From positions 498,996,536-499,060,535 of the forward strand of contig NC_085137.1 in assembly GCF_035046485.1 (NCBI RefSeq): a stretch of 64,000 bases of DNA. Direction: 5' to 3'. Of the stretch, positions 11,401-22,902 are shown piece after piece. The notes under the pieces were generated by a model. The model worked only from the letters and a program-made list of their open reading frames with translations, made no database searches and was not told where the DNA came from. The stretch comes from Aedes albopictus. Taxonomy: Eukaryota > Arthropoda > Insecta > Diptera > Culicidae. The position numbers and the translations under genes are program-made. Numbering within the stretch: position 1 is the stretch's first letter; every line of letters begins with the position of its first letter.

Positions 11401-11479
11401 CACAGAGGGAGTAGAAAATTTACTGCGTAAAGCCAATCATCGTCGGTGTCATAGGAGTCAAGAGAAGACAACATGATCG

Positions 11480-12150
11480 GCCGACGAAGGGCAAACGAAA
11501 TTCTCGCTGCTTTGGGAGTGAGTGAAAAAATATTTTCACTCTCCTTTTTGTGCGGGAGAATTCTCAAGCCAGATTCTTGATGAAAATTGCCGTGAGGGAG
11601 AATACTATTTTCGTAAGAATAAGCAAAAGTTCCGAACGCTGGATGTATCACATGATGGCGTATGGTTCAGTTGTATGTATGGTCAGTTTCACACAAAGTA
11701 GGAGGAAAGGAACGGTCTAGAGATTGAACCCAGGACTTTCTGCTGTCCGTTAAATTTTCAAATTCAATAGCTATTTTCAGACATTTACAGCCAAGTCATT
11801 TATCTAATGCTACAGTACTTACCCAGCTTTCAGGATCTCTAGTCCATTTTCTTCATTGAAATTTGTTTGGATAAAGCCCATAGAGGTCTGTTCGTCACCA
11901 GGTTCTGCATGTTTAATTCTTCCTTTGTCCTGCTTATATCTAGTGATATGGTTTTCTCGATTGTACATCTTGGCACTGAAGTAAGAATATGATTAACAAA
12001 AACATACCGATAGATAACACTTTTATTTTCGAATGTTATTTGTTTATTATCAATACAAAAAAGTTATGAAAATGGATTCTTTCCGAAAATACCATAACCA
12101 TAAGTGGGAAAACCGCTACTATTGAGTTGCCTCAATAGCGTATCTGCTAC
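11480..12150. other. Unassigned DNA between SINE and LINE fragments
   Basis: No conserved frame or clear repeat was found. A polymorphic-looking 'acccaggactttctgctgtccg' segment near 11730 may be another tRNA-like relic. I see nothing more that I can support. Confidence 0.3.
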
Positions 12151-12156
12151 GAGACT

Positions 12157-12480
12157 CTACAAAAGTGGTATGTACAAGACTCCCCCTTGGGGGCATCCAC
12201 AAACACTCAATTTCCTAATCGCCGCTTGACGTAATGTCGAGAAGAGATATCGGTTTTCGGTGAATCCAATTAGCTTTTGGTGATTCCAATTGGAAATCAT
12301 TGGATATATACCATGACCCCGTGCGACTTCCAATATGGCATCGAAAGGCACGTCGTCAAATGCACCCTCGATATCTAAAAAACACCCTAGCAGGATCGCT
12401 TTTGAGCGAATGCCTTCTCGATATCTTAAACAACTGATGATAAATCGACTGATTTGGTGGAATTGATTATGTTTGGCTAC
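12157..12480 (-). pseudogene. Minus-strand LINE reverse-transcriptase fragment
   Basis: The minus-strand translation includes AAIRKLSVCGCPQGGVL, the typical P-Q-G-G box of a reverse transcriptase, preceded by FDDVPFDAILEVARGHGI-like sequence. Closely related sequence lies at 46860-47230. It is probably the downstream part of the LINE whose linker and endonuclease lie at 13600-14984. Confidence 0.75.
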
Positions 12481-12513
12481 GCAGTCATTTATTGAACAAA
12501 CGACGTTCTTTAT

Positions 12514-12552
12514 TTGCCCGACGTTTCGACACGGGGATTGTGTCTTCCTCAG
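12514..12552 (-). ncRNA. Hammerhead-like ribozyme core motif
   Basis: On the minus strand CTGAGGA (12552-12546) fits the hammerhead core CUGANGA. After one extra base, GACAC pairs perfectly with GTGTC across a seven-base loop, followed at once by GAAA (12527-12524) and CGTCGGGC. Hammerhead motifs are known from the terminal repeats of Penelope-like elements. The extra base before the helix makes cleavage activity doubtful. Confidence 0.4.
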
Positions 12553-12852
12553 GGGGTAAATATTTGTGTCGTTATTTGTCCTATGTTTAGTCTAACTATA
12601 ACTGTCGGGTTTAGCGGTTTTTGGTACATGACTTTGAAATTTCTAATTTTTTCCCGCACAACTTGTACTGCTCAATGGCGCAATCTTTCAGAACTGGATT
12701 CTCCTGCGTGATAGCCTGCCGACATACCGTTGCGCTGCTAAAGACACTTGACAAAGTCAAGCTAACTTCACTACTGTACAAATGTGCAAAACTAGCTGCC
12801 GACAGAAAATCGATTCAAGTTAGACTTTACCTGCTGCTCACTCTATCGCATC

Positions 12853-13130
12853 TGCAGTACTGTGGTAGAGCGTAGGGTTCTCACGCAGCGACTATCGGTT
12901 CGAATCCGAAGGGTGGCAGTTTTTTCTTGCTCAAGCTTAGTATTCATTGATTTGATAAATTCATATTTGTCTTTTTTTCGTTTATGCTTAAACAGTTGTT
13001 TTCTGTAAAAGAAATAAATTTAATCCTCATTGAAACACTGATCGAGCAAGTGGTAGGTGGATGGCTCGATTCCGTACGGCAAAGACATTAAATTCACAAT
13101 AGTTCACATATTTATTTACGTAAAAACAAC
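12853..13130 (+). mobile_element. tRNA-derived SINE
   Basis: An A-box-like TGGTAGAGCGTAGGG (12863-12877) and an exact B box GGTTCGAATCC (12897-12907) are spaced as in a tRNA promoter. An unrelated A+T-rich tail follows. The acceptor stem cannot be formed, so it is not a working tRNA gene. Confidence 0.6.
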
Positions 13131-13311
13131 ATACAAAAAGAACGTGTCAAACTAGGTCTACGTTGTGTTACTGATTATTAATTGTAGTGGTTGATGATGG
13201 TAGGGCTCTGCACCGGTAACGTTTTGCCCGAACAAACACAATGCTACTGAACTGAACTTCTATGAACTTGAAAGTTCCGACAAAGTTCCGAGTAGCATCT
13301 TAAGCAGCTTT

Positions 13312-13491
13312 AAAGTTCCGCTAAGTTCAGATAAAGTTCCGAATGGAACTTTCTGGCTGCTTAAGAGGCTAACAGTGTGCCTTGCCGGAGCTTCCGACCG
13401 AAGTTCCAGCATGGCTATGGCTCATCTTTAGCCTCTTAAGCAGCCAGAAAGTTCCATTTGGAACTTTATCTGAACTTCGCGGAACTTGAAA
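13312..13491. repeat. Foldback with about 60-bp arms
   Basis: Left arm 13312-13371 (from 'aaagttccgctaagttcag' to 'cttaagaggcta') and right arm 13431-13490 are inverted copies, with a spacer of about 60 bases. Words such as 'aaagttcc' recur in both arms and in the left flank. Probably a small foldback element. Confidence 0.75.
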
Positions 13492-13599
13492 GTGCATTTT
13501 GTCAAGGGAAGCGGAACTATTGGTTACTTGGAATATCCCGCCATGATTTGGGAATTAACCCTGTAGCAATACTGCAAAAAAGTAGTTTTTTTTTTCAAA

Positions 13600-14984
13600 A
13601 CATGTTTGAAATGATCAAGCAAGGAGGGATTTAAGCAAAATTGGAAAAATCACAGCTGCCCCACGAGATTTCGAAGGAGCATAGCTATTTAGCGCCCACT
13701 CAATCGATTCTAACGTTATGATACTCCGAGCCGAAGCCAGAGAGTCATAACTGCAAGAAAAAACATCAGGTTCATCCGAAGATCTAATATCCACACATCC
13801 GGGGAAGTGTATACTGAATAAACATTCCAAAACTTCCTCATCAGAGGAAGTCAGATCGCCATTTGGCAAACGAAGTTCATTCACTTGAAAATCCTTAGAT
13901 TTTGCAAGGATTTTGTTCAACCGACTGACTTCACTCACACTGGAAACATTTGTACAAAGGTTTTTTTTTTCAGTCGGATCATTCAGCAGACCGAAGAGCT
14001 TTCTGGTAGGCCTTGCGAGCCGACCTGAAAGCCTCCGATTCAGCCAAATGTTGTCTGTTCCAATTCTTTATACATTATTTTCTGAGCTTCGCCAGATCGA
14101 AGTTTCACCTTCCTCTTGTAGTTTTCACAGACCGCCGAGGACAAGCTTCTTAGAAAGCTTCCATGATGAAGGTTGTTGTATTATCAAAGGCATCATCTAA
14201 ATCACTTGGAGTGTCAATGGATGGTGAGTATCCATGAAATTTGGCTGCAACAAAATCGATGAAGAGATCCCAGTTGGTTGACCGGGGGTTCCCGAAACGC
14301 GAAGTTTGCGAAACAACATTCAAGTTTTAATAAAGAGATGTAGCGATAGTCCGATAAATATTTTTCTTCTCGCACATGCCAATTGGTCAACTCGTGACTT
14401 ATTCTGCTAGAGCAAAGCGTTATGTCTAATATTTCCTCACTAGCAGATGCCAAAAAGATTGGGCGGTTGCCTATGTTAAGTAATCCAAGTTCTGTACTAC
14501 TTAAGTATTCCATCAAACCGGAGCCTCTCAAATTAATGTCTGAGCTGACCCAGATGATATGGTGAGCATAAACGGCACTGCCAACAATTAGCAAAAGGCC
14601 TTTTGGAGTGCAGTATGCGATTACTTGCTTGAAAGCATTTGTAGGGGATGGTTCATCATGCGGTAAACAAACCAAACAATAAACGTATTTCCTGTTGAGG
14701 TTTCCAACAGATACACCGAATGTGATAACACTTACATCTCTAGTGGTTAGTTTAGAGATGAGTGTAGCAACGATTGCGTTGTTGACAAACACACATGCTC
14801 GAGGCATGACACGCGAGTTTGCTATTGCCTTTTTTCTGAAAGTAACAAACAAGTTCCCCTTACGAAAGTAAGGTTCTTGGACTAACGCCACTTGGGCTGT
14901 ACCATTTTGCATAAGTCTGCAAGTATTGATCGTTGCTGTTGTTTTGTGCTGAAGATTGATCTGAGCTATCCTAACCGTAGCCAC
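13600..14984 (-). pseudogene. Minus-strand LINE endonuclease and linker (R1/LOA/I-like)
   Basis: The frame 14984-14214 has APE-endonuclease features: RIAQINLQHK at the start, ALVQEPYF, YAHHIIW, and EILDITLCSS with a downstream D-Y-R. The block that normally reads D-x-N-A-H appears as SAVYAHH, so catalytic residues look lost. The frame 13938-13615 resembles the linker that precedes reverse transcriptase (LPNGDLTSSDEEVLECLFSIHFPG). A reverse transcriptase piece continues at 12480-12157 after a roughly 1.1 kb interruption. Confidence 0.75.
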
Positions 14985-15528
14985 TACCCAAACTAGGCAA
15001 GATTAAAGTCTTAACAAACACAGTACAAAAAAGAACAGTAAAATTTAAACTTCATAATCCCGCCCTTATTCAGCCTCAAGTATGAGATTATAGAAGGGCA
15101 GCTAATTGTCTCTGAGAAACACAAGTTCCACCGCGCTATTGCTCCGGTTAGCGTAGTAAGGGCAAACTACTGTGGAGGGTGCCCTGGTACTCCACAGGCT
15201 CCGTTTACGATTAGATTTTTTTAAGACCCCCTAACCATTCTATCCCAGGCTCGGTAAGCATAAAGCCACATAACAACTTGAATTAGGGGTCACCTGATTA
15301 GTAGACTCCTACCACTGGAACAGGCGGTCCATAGTACTATTCTAAGCCAGTTGAACCAACCACTACCGACTCTACACAGCTATCTAGGCTGGTCGGGAAA
15401 GGAAATTAATATTGACGATCAACTTCATACGGGCCTTAAAAGCCGACAAGAAAGGGCCTAATGCCAACTCGATACAATGGATAGTTTTATGAGGATATAC
15501 TGCATCAGACAATTTCGGTATACTGTGG
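14985..15528 (-). mobile_element. Probable 5' region of the minus-strand LINE
   Basis: Sequence upstream of the endonuclease frame has no open frame but has the compositional character of LINE leader or ORF1-end sequence. The assignment rests only on position and on continuity with the endonuclease frame. Confidence 0.35.
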
Positions 15529-16714
15529 AACCTCTTTTTATGCACATGGCTAGGTCTGCATTAATTAAAAATGTGCATAAATTTTAAAAAAAGGAAATTT
15601 AAGCATAAATTGAGTTTGACCTTTAATGAGGGAATCTAGTTCGCGAGAACAGGTCTTGCACCTGGGCATTTGAGGTGGGGCTAAGGGGGTTTCCAGAAAG
15701 TACCCAGAGTGCCCAAAAAAGGGGGTTCCAACGGGATTCATGGGCGTTTTAAGGGGTTGTTTCAGGGAATTTGATGAGACTTCTATGGGCGTTCTGCTTT
15801 GTTGGCGTTCTAATGGGATTACGGGGAATTCAGGGGTATTTCGATAGTATTAAGGGGGTTTCAAGGAAGTTTTAAGGGGCTTTAAGGGATCTCAGGAGCC
15901 TTTAAAGGGTGTTGCAAGGGGTTTGAGGCACGTTTCAAGGTATTTAAGAGTCATTTTATAAATGTTTGCTGTGTTTCAGGAACATTTTAACACTTCTTGG
16001 GCATTAGAGTCATTTTTGACCCAAACCGTATACTACGCCAGCGAGCTGTTGCCAACGTGATGCAATAAGAAGGTTAAAGTTGTTCTTAAAGATTGTAGGG
16101 GCGTTTGATACCATTTCAGGGGCGATTCAAAGGGTTTTCAGGTGTGTTTTAGGGGGTTTCTGGACCTTATTTAAGACGTCCACAGAGGTTTAGAAGGCAT
16201 TTCAAATTGAATACGATGATTTCATGGCGTTTCAATGGGATTACGGAGGTTTCAGTTGCGTTTCGAGACATTTTAGGTCAGAGTCGTATAAAGGGGTTTC
16301 CACAACACCTTCAAATCAAAGGGTATTTCCGTAAATCCCCCTCGGACCCCATGTAATGCACCTGAGATTCTCCGTGAGTCCTTCGGAAACCCCCGCAAAC
16401 GTACCTGTAACGCCTACAAAATCCGTTGGAAATCCTTTGAAACTCTCTACAATGCTTTTGTAAACCTCTCAGACCCTCGAAACCACACCCCCCACCCTGA
16501 CATCTCCTGGTACCCCACTGTAACCCCTTGAGACGCCCTGAAACGCCCCTGTAACCTTTCTTTTCTCTTCCCTATGAACGCCACCAAGCCATCGTTGCAA
16601 TAGTTCCCATCATTAGTAAATATTCTTATGCAAAATATTGGCCCTTTGTAGCTTTCCCTCTTTTTATGCAAGGCATAAAAAAGTGCATAAAAATAACATG
16701 CATAAATAGAGGTT
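15529..16714. mobile_element. 1.19 kb foldback element with G-rich repeat arms
   Basis: The ends AACCTCTTTTTATGCA (15529-15544) and TGCATAAATAGAGGTT (16699-16714) are inverted copies with one mismatch. Inside, 15660-16300 is a degenerate run of 'aaggggtttca'-like units, while 16310-16560 carries their complement ('gaaacccc', 'cctgtaac'). No coding potential. No target duplication recognised. Confidence 0.7.
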
Positions 16715-16924
16715 TTAATGTTATAAAATATATGGCTTTCTATGATCAAAAAATATCTCAAAAAGTACAAAACGTACATCGCTACATTGATACAATACAC
16801 TAAATTTTCTGAATTCAGGTTTCTGGTTTCGCTACCATAAAAACGTTCAAAAAATATATTTACATATGTGTTGCAGCTAAACACGATAAGGCCATTTTAT
16901 TTATTTTTTTTTTCTGAAAATGAC

Positions 16925-17235
16925 AATTCAATATTATTTTTTTTATATATATATCTGTATTAACGAGATTTTTAGCCTGGTGGAGCGGACCTGGTGTGAT
17001 GGTTAGAACACTAGACTATCACGCCAAAGACCTGGGATCGAATCCCACTCCCGACAAACTCGGCCTGAGGCTAAAAATCTCGTTAATACAGATAAAAAAA
17101 AAAAAGATTTTTAGCCCTAGGCTAGTTCATCTCGGGACCCACGCTTTACTTCCCTTCCGAAGGAAGAACTCACATTTTGTGAGTTTGTCGGGAGTGGGAT
17201 TCGATCCCAGGTCCTCGGCGTGATAGTCAAGTGTT
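16925..17235. mobile_element. Cluster of tRNA-derived SINE pieces in opposite orientations
   Basis: A + strand copy (about 16980-17095) has GTGATGGTTAGAACACTAG and the B box GGATCGAATCCC. A minus copy (17106-17235) has the same box inverted (GGGATTCGATCCC). Further copies lie at 21305-21440 and 56511-56697. The family is compatible with the Feilai-type SINEs of Aedes, but the name is not verified. Confidence 0.7.
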
Positions 17236-19500
17236 GAAAACACCAGTTCTCGTACAATTCAATATCTTTTCAACGATGAAAAAACCGGTCAACTGATTCA
17301 GAAGTATTTGATTTTTGAAATTAGTAAAACTTGGATTTCTTGGATCACCTTATTATAAGTTAGTCACCCTAATGACGAAATAAGAAAGATGCAGATCTAA
17401 TTTTCTTCGTTGAATAAAATATTCGGTGTTCCATTATATCGGTTTTCTATGGAATCGTTGTATATTGAAAGAAAGTCAAATGGTTCAAAAGCTAGGAAAT
17501 AAAAAAACTTTTTAGAAACATGTTTTTCAAGCACTCGATTATGGAATTTTTCACCCTAATATTTTCTTTTCTTAATTTTTATTATTGTGTATTTAAACTT
17601 ATGCTAATTCTACACTTGGTATTCACCCTAATACCCAAACATACGAATTGGATATTGGAATACTTTCCGACGGACAACATACCCACCAAGTGTCACAACA
17701 ATATAAAATCCACTACATATATCAAATTGCTTACAGTTATACAACACCAAAACAATTTTTTATTATATGAGCAATCGAATAAAGAGCGAGAAAATTAAAT
17801 AAAATCACTTACTCCAACCGTACGTCAAAGCTGAACTGAAATTCAGCAGCTGACGGAAAAGAGTATCAAAAGCCAGAATAAGAGATCACTAAGATAAGTC
17901 AAACCTGTGTTGGAAGGCATACCTGATAAGGTTTCAAAGTAAGAAGTAACTGTAAACCTATGCAGAAAAAGCTGATATAATACTGTGGTGTAACTCGTTT
18001 ATCAGCAAACATCTTCCGTGTTGTGAATTCAACTTATATCCCGTTATTGTTTTTATTTTTCAATTTTATGATACATGCGTCAAGCCTATTGATAACCGGC
18101 AACGGTTGATAGTAAGATTTCTTAGAAATTTCGGCACTGACTAATATTTTTCGGCGGTAGCTAATCGAGTTCGCAAAACATCCAACAGGTAAGGTTTGGG
18201 ACCATTTGGGAATTTGCGGCTACAACTCACTCAATTTCAATCCAATTGACATGAATTTTCAATCATGGCTAGATACTGTGCGTATCTGATTGTGTCCCAA
18301 CAATCGAGTCAATCGGTTAAAAACCGACTGAGCAAATGCCCAAAATAGGTCCCCCTGCCCAAAAGGTCCCAGACCCTAGTATGTGTAATTCAACTCCGAC
18401 TAAAATATAAACGGCACATGAGAAAGTGCTTGTTTCCCAGAACAAAACTGAAATTGCGAATGAGAGCAATCGAGGTAGGGGTAGAAATAGGGTAACATAA
18501 CATAAAAATTGTATAAACAATTCGAAAATTGTTAAATAACTCGTTAATGATTACCCTAGTTTACAAAATAAAACGATAGTCGTGAACTTCTGTCAAGGAC
18601 CAACATTTTTGAAGCATAATTTAGCGCTGATTTCGAAACCGTACTTCAAAAATTTTAAAGTAGAACAGTTTTTGAGTTCTACCTCAATATCGAGTTTCAC
18701 AACTTTTTAAAATATGGAATTTATTAAAATTCAAATATCTTGCGTTTTGTTCAACCAATTTTAAAATCTTTTTCCATAAATTAAAAGCTGAATATAATAC
18801 CATTCAATCATCAGAATGCAGGTTTTGCATCAGATTGATGAAAATCAAGATATTGGCGAGTTTTGGGGGCAATCTGCTTATATTTTAGTAAAATTTCCAA
18901 AAAATTATGAAGAAATGTATTTGTTTCAATAAGAAAAAACAAATTTAAAAAATCTTTCTCAACGTTTATTTGACGTATCATATGTGGGTGAGTAACAGTA
19001 AAAAATTCAGCTCAATCGGAGTATTGATTACGGAGAATGAGATGTGTGAAGTGAGCGAATTTGCTTAAAAATAGAACATAAATCGATTTCATATCATCAA
19101 CCTTGTATGGAAAGTCGAAAAAATGTCCGCTCTACTGTATTTGTTTTCCTTCGCATTTTCGAACTCAGGGCATGATTCTACACCAAAAACGATCATCAGC
19201 TTACCGAGTTCAAAAATGCTGTAAACTAGTGTTGAATTTTAAGCTAAGAGCTAGAAAATAGTTAGCATATATTTTCAGAATATGAAACAAAGTTTTTTCC
19301 CCTAATCTAGTAACAAATCGAGCCTGCATAACTTTTAGAAAGGTTTAACAAAAAAAAGACAAAAAATCCAAACACCAAAGCCATCTCCAACCACCTCCTC
19401 TCCGCCCGTAGTCTCATATCCCCACAAACACCTCAAAATTTATGCTGATGAATCTGAGCGTGTTAGTAGAATACAGTGAAAGTAAAAAAAATCTGGTAAA
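17236..19500. other. Unassigned A+T-rich intergenic DNA
   Basis: Only short random frames occur. There is no conserved domain, clear terminal repeat or promoter. The part from about 18550 to 19330 has the look of an old repeat. Confidence 0.4.
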
Positions 19501-19547
19501 GTACTGTTTCTTCTAATTCCCTGTAACTTGAGTTCGAGTTTGAAACA

Positions 19548-19577
19548 CTGAAGACGACCTTAGAGTTGAGGTCGAAA
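19548..19577 (+). ncRNA. Hammerhead-like core motif in a repeat end
   Basis: CTGAAGA (19548-19554), one base, then GACCT...AGGTC closing an eight-base loop, then GAAA (19574-19577). The flank 'aggaacagtacttaac' recurs at 35537-35555 beside an equivalent motif, so both belong to one repeat family. Confidence 0.4.
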
Positions 19578-19714
19578 TACGTATCTGTCGTAGGATGCAA
19601 ATACTTAGTTGGAATTGAAAGGAACAGTACTTAACCCAATTTTGTTTTACTTAATTAAATATTTGTTTGGATCGTCGACTCTGGTTCTGTTTGATGATAT
19701 GTATATTATTCTTA

Positions 19715-20366
19715 CCCGATCAGAAGCGCATAACAAGATCATAACAAAATTATGACAACTGTTGTTAGAAATAACAATAGTTAATATAATTCTGTTATAA
19801 GGATTTTTCCATGTAAATACCCATAACAAAATCATATTAACATTTGTTATAATTTTAGTAACTAAATTATAACAAAATTTGTTTCATTTATTCAAACAGA
19901 TGTATAACAACATTTGTTAAATTATGCATTAGAATATAATTGCCTCTAACATAATTGCGTAACAGGTTTATTGCAATCTTTGTAATATTTTTTTGTTACA
20001 ATAACATTTCTAAATTTATAAGATTACTTGAGATGTCGCGAAAGATATTGATAATGTTTGTTATTTTGGTCACTCGAGCCAAGAGATTAATAACAAAACT
20101 TGTAACAAATTTGTTCTAATATATATATATCAGAAGTTGTGATAATTTTGTTATGATTTCGCAAGCTAAGTCTAACAAAATTTGATATAATCTTGTTATG
20201 ATTATATCTCAACTTGTTATATTTTTGTTTTAATTGAAGCGAGTTTGTTAGAATTTTTGTTATTTTAACCACTAACGGTACACGATTTATAACAACCGTT
20301 GTTACAAAGATCATTGTAACAAAATAACACAACCTGTAATAACTGTGTTTTTCCCATCTAGTCGGG
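19715..20366. mobile_element. MITE family B, copy 1 (652 bp, TA target duplication)
   Basis: The left end CCCGATCAGAAGCGCATAAC and the right end CATCTAGTCGGG are inverted repeats. TA flanks both sides (19713-19714 and 20367-20368). The interior is packed with 'aacaaaattgttat'-like words. No transposase. Confidence 0.75.
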
Positions 20367-20368
20367 TA

Positions 20369-21300
20369 GTGCATATTTGTATTGCGTAAATGTCCAAGAT
20401 TATTCAAGATGGCGAAATTACACCCCGATACGGGTATTTCCCGACGGCAGAAATATAAATGTGACATATGTTGTTGGCCAGACTATAAAAAATGTACATA
20501 TTTGATAATTTTCAATTATTGCAATTAGATGCATTTTTATAAAAGTCATTAGCCTAAATAATGTAATCAATTTCAAGTCCCCAGGCATTTTTGTGGGCTG
20601 TTTTTGGGATGACCGTTTGCTCTGCATTGCGCCGTTTTTGCAACCTAGATATCATTGGTATTCTTATCTCTCCTTTCACCGGGGCTACCACAGTCGGCAT
20701 TGTACCAAACGCTTTTCAACCTTTATTGGATTCAGTGCATATGTGAACTGCTCCGTCTAAGGTATGTAGTAATTGAGCAATTTAATTGCAACAGTGCTTA
20801 GTTCTAGATGTTTCTGTAATGCTTTGACCAGTACTTCAGTCTTACTCATTGCTTTATATTGATGTGCCCAATAGATATACATTGGATTGCAAATGGCGCA
20901 GATCTCCAAAGGTTGATACAGTGTGTAACGAATAAGCTCAAGTTAAAATTCACAAATAAAAAAAATAAAAAAAAATAATCATTTAAAAAAAAAGTTACAG
21001 TACATTTAGTAGTGAAAGTGTGTAATGATTTGTTCTTATCACTAAAATTTATTGGCACATATTTATTAGGTGCACTGGTAGTTCAAAATTTGAATAAAAT
21101 CGAGGAAGAAGAACGTGCAAAAGTTGAGTTTCGAAGTCACGGGGCTATAATGTCACTTGTCTGATTCAAAATATCGTACGTGACTTCGACACTACTGCAA
21201 CTTTGCTGGTATTGTGTACGACCAACGTGGATGCGATGCCAAATACCCGTCAACTTAATACAGGAAGTTTTAAATTTTATTGTGTGTTTTTTTTATGAAT
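20369..21300. other. Unassigned A+T-rich DNA
   Basis: Runs of A at 20960-20992 and short frames only. No domain or repeat boundary can be supported. Confidence 0.35.
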
Positions 21301-21304
21301 ATAA

Positions 21305-21440
21305 ACGAGAAGTCAAGCCCAAGGCTGGCTCATCTCAGGGCCCACGGCTTTGCCTCCTTTCCAAATGAAGAACTCACATTTTAAAGGGATTGCCGACAGC
21401 GAGATTCGATCACAGGTCCTCGGCATGAAAAACATGCGCT
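21305..21440 (-). mobile_element. tRNA-derived SINE fragment
   Basis: Inverted B box 'gagattcgatcacaggtcctcgg' plus 'gaagaactcacattt' match the SINE copies at 17106-17235 and 56511-56697, with more divergence. Confidence 0.6.
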
Positions 21441-22480
21441 TCAAACCGGTCCCATTTGAATGTTTCCACATTCATTAGAAGGGTGAAATATCGCTTGGAA
21501 AACCCACTTTCGATTCAAGGTGCAAGAAATAAAAAAAAAAAGTGCTGGAGTTTTCAACATCGTACAGGTATGAAGCTATTCATGGCAGCTTATCGCGATG
21601 ACAGCTTAGCCAAGCTTAGCTTATCATAGACTGACTGCGCATACCGGGGATAGACAAAATGATCGAGACAAGCAAAATTTTCACTTTTCAAAAAATGCTC
21701 AACTTGCTGTAACTTTATGAAAAATATATAAAAAATCTCAATGTTTTACTGTAGGTTGATCAACTAGTTGTCTATCAATGGTGAAAGATCGGACTATTCT
21801 ACAAGAAGTTCGAAAAATTCTGGTAAAAGGCATAATTATCCGATAGCCAACTTTGAACTGTTATATCTCCGTGTTCGTGTGATGGATGTTATTGAGGGTG
21901 AGATTATTATACTACTACTAGCGCACTGTTAAGTATTTGGAAGCTGACCTCTTCGGTCAGTATCTAGCCGGACGGTAGAACACGACTAGTAGTCCTCCTA
22001 AGAGGTGGCGCGTGCATAAGCCACTGGTTTGAAAACTGACCGGAAGTAGAAAACAGACTCCAAGCCGCCTTATGGCCGCTACAATCGCATGGTGATCGCT
22101 GTGGAAGTACTTTTCACTAGAGATAGTAGAGTAAACATAGATCCGCGGAGATGAATCCGTTGTATCCAAACGAACTGTCAACATCTGTATCCAAACGAGC
22201 ATGACCTCGTGATTCCAACAACACCAATGGACCGGATGACGTCATATTCAACCGTCGCACTCTTGAAAAATACTATTCACACGCTTGAAACATTTCACCC
22301 AGCGATGTCCACGTATCTATCTGTACTCTACTATCTATACTTTTCACTGGCTCTTCAGTACATGTCCTCCGTTAACTACAGATTCCAGAACGTGACATCT
22401 GTTAAAGATTATCAGCCATCTCTGCGGAATGTTACGATCGTTACATAGCCCTACATCCAGCTATGCCAGAGCTTGAAGTC
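21441..22480. other. Unassigned DNA upstream of the SecA-like gene
   Basis: Upstream exons of the SecA-like gene would be expected somewhere between here and 1.2 kb, but none could be identified. A candidate acceptor (tattcactggctcttcag type, near 22355) is followed in the needed phase by a stop. Short frames on both strands show no recognisable domain. Confidence 0.3.
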
Positions 22481-22499
22481 AGCAGTAGCCACTTGATTT

Positions 22500-22675
22500 T
22501 TACAGGAATTCCTTCAAAGCTTCCAACAGAAATTCATCCAGAGATTCATCCAGGAAATCATCCAGGGATTCCTGCAGGGAATTCCTTCAATGCTTACCGC
22601 AAGGATTCCCCCAGAATTCCAGGAATATTCCGAGAACTCCTCCAAGGATTCATCCAACAATTCCTCCACTAATCA
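22500..22675 (+). repeat. Fragment of the dispersed 12-bp minisatellite (CCAGGAATTCCT-like)
   Basis: Degenerate units such as 'tccaggaattcct' and 'catccagggattcctgcagg' repeat with a period near 12. The same repeat fills 56.1-61.7 kb and occurs at 37840-38470 and 48890-49140. Confidence 0.7.
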
Positions 22676-22878
22676 GAAATGTTACACATATCGTTTTGCT
22701 CTAGCTGAATTAGCCACGAGTTGAAAATTGGCATGTGTCGGATGAAGAATCTTAAGATAAATTTATCTGACCATCGTTGCATCTTTTTTGACCCAATCGG
22801 TCTGAGTTCACTACCAGCTATGCCAATGTGTATTCTATTGTAACATTGTGACCAGATTAACTAAAAGTCCCCTTTCCA

Positions 22879-22892
22879 CTGTATTCTTACAG
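22879..22892 (+). promoter_or_regulatory. 3' splice site before the SecA-like exon
   Basis: A pyrimidine-rich tract (cctttccactgtattcttacag) ends at 22892. The exon would start with one base completing a codon, then AAA TTC TGC ATG. The same phase and the same AAA codon follow the acceptor of the paralogue at 1222. Confidence 0.6.
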
Positions 22893-22902
22893 GAAATTCT
22901 GC

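Noticed and set aside
12863..12907. Candidate tRNA genes (here and at 17000, 27485, 39765, 49600, 53570 and others)
   Set aside because: They have A- and B-box-like segments but no acceptor stem or clean cloverleaf, and most continue into SINE bodies or occur in several copies.
22209..22448. 79-codon frame upstream of the SecA-like gene as a first exon
   Set aside because: It ends in a stop before any suitable donor, and in the phase needed to join 22893 the segment after the nearby acceptor also stops.
22458..22825. Repeated 'ccagctatgcca' as a target duplication of an insertion upstream of the SecA-like gene
   Set aside because: No matching element ends were found between the two copies. 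A 12-base match could be chance.
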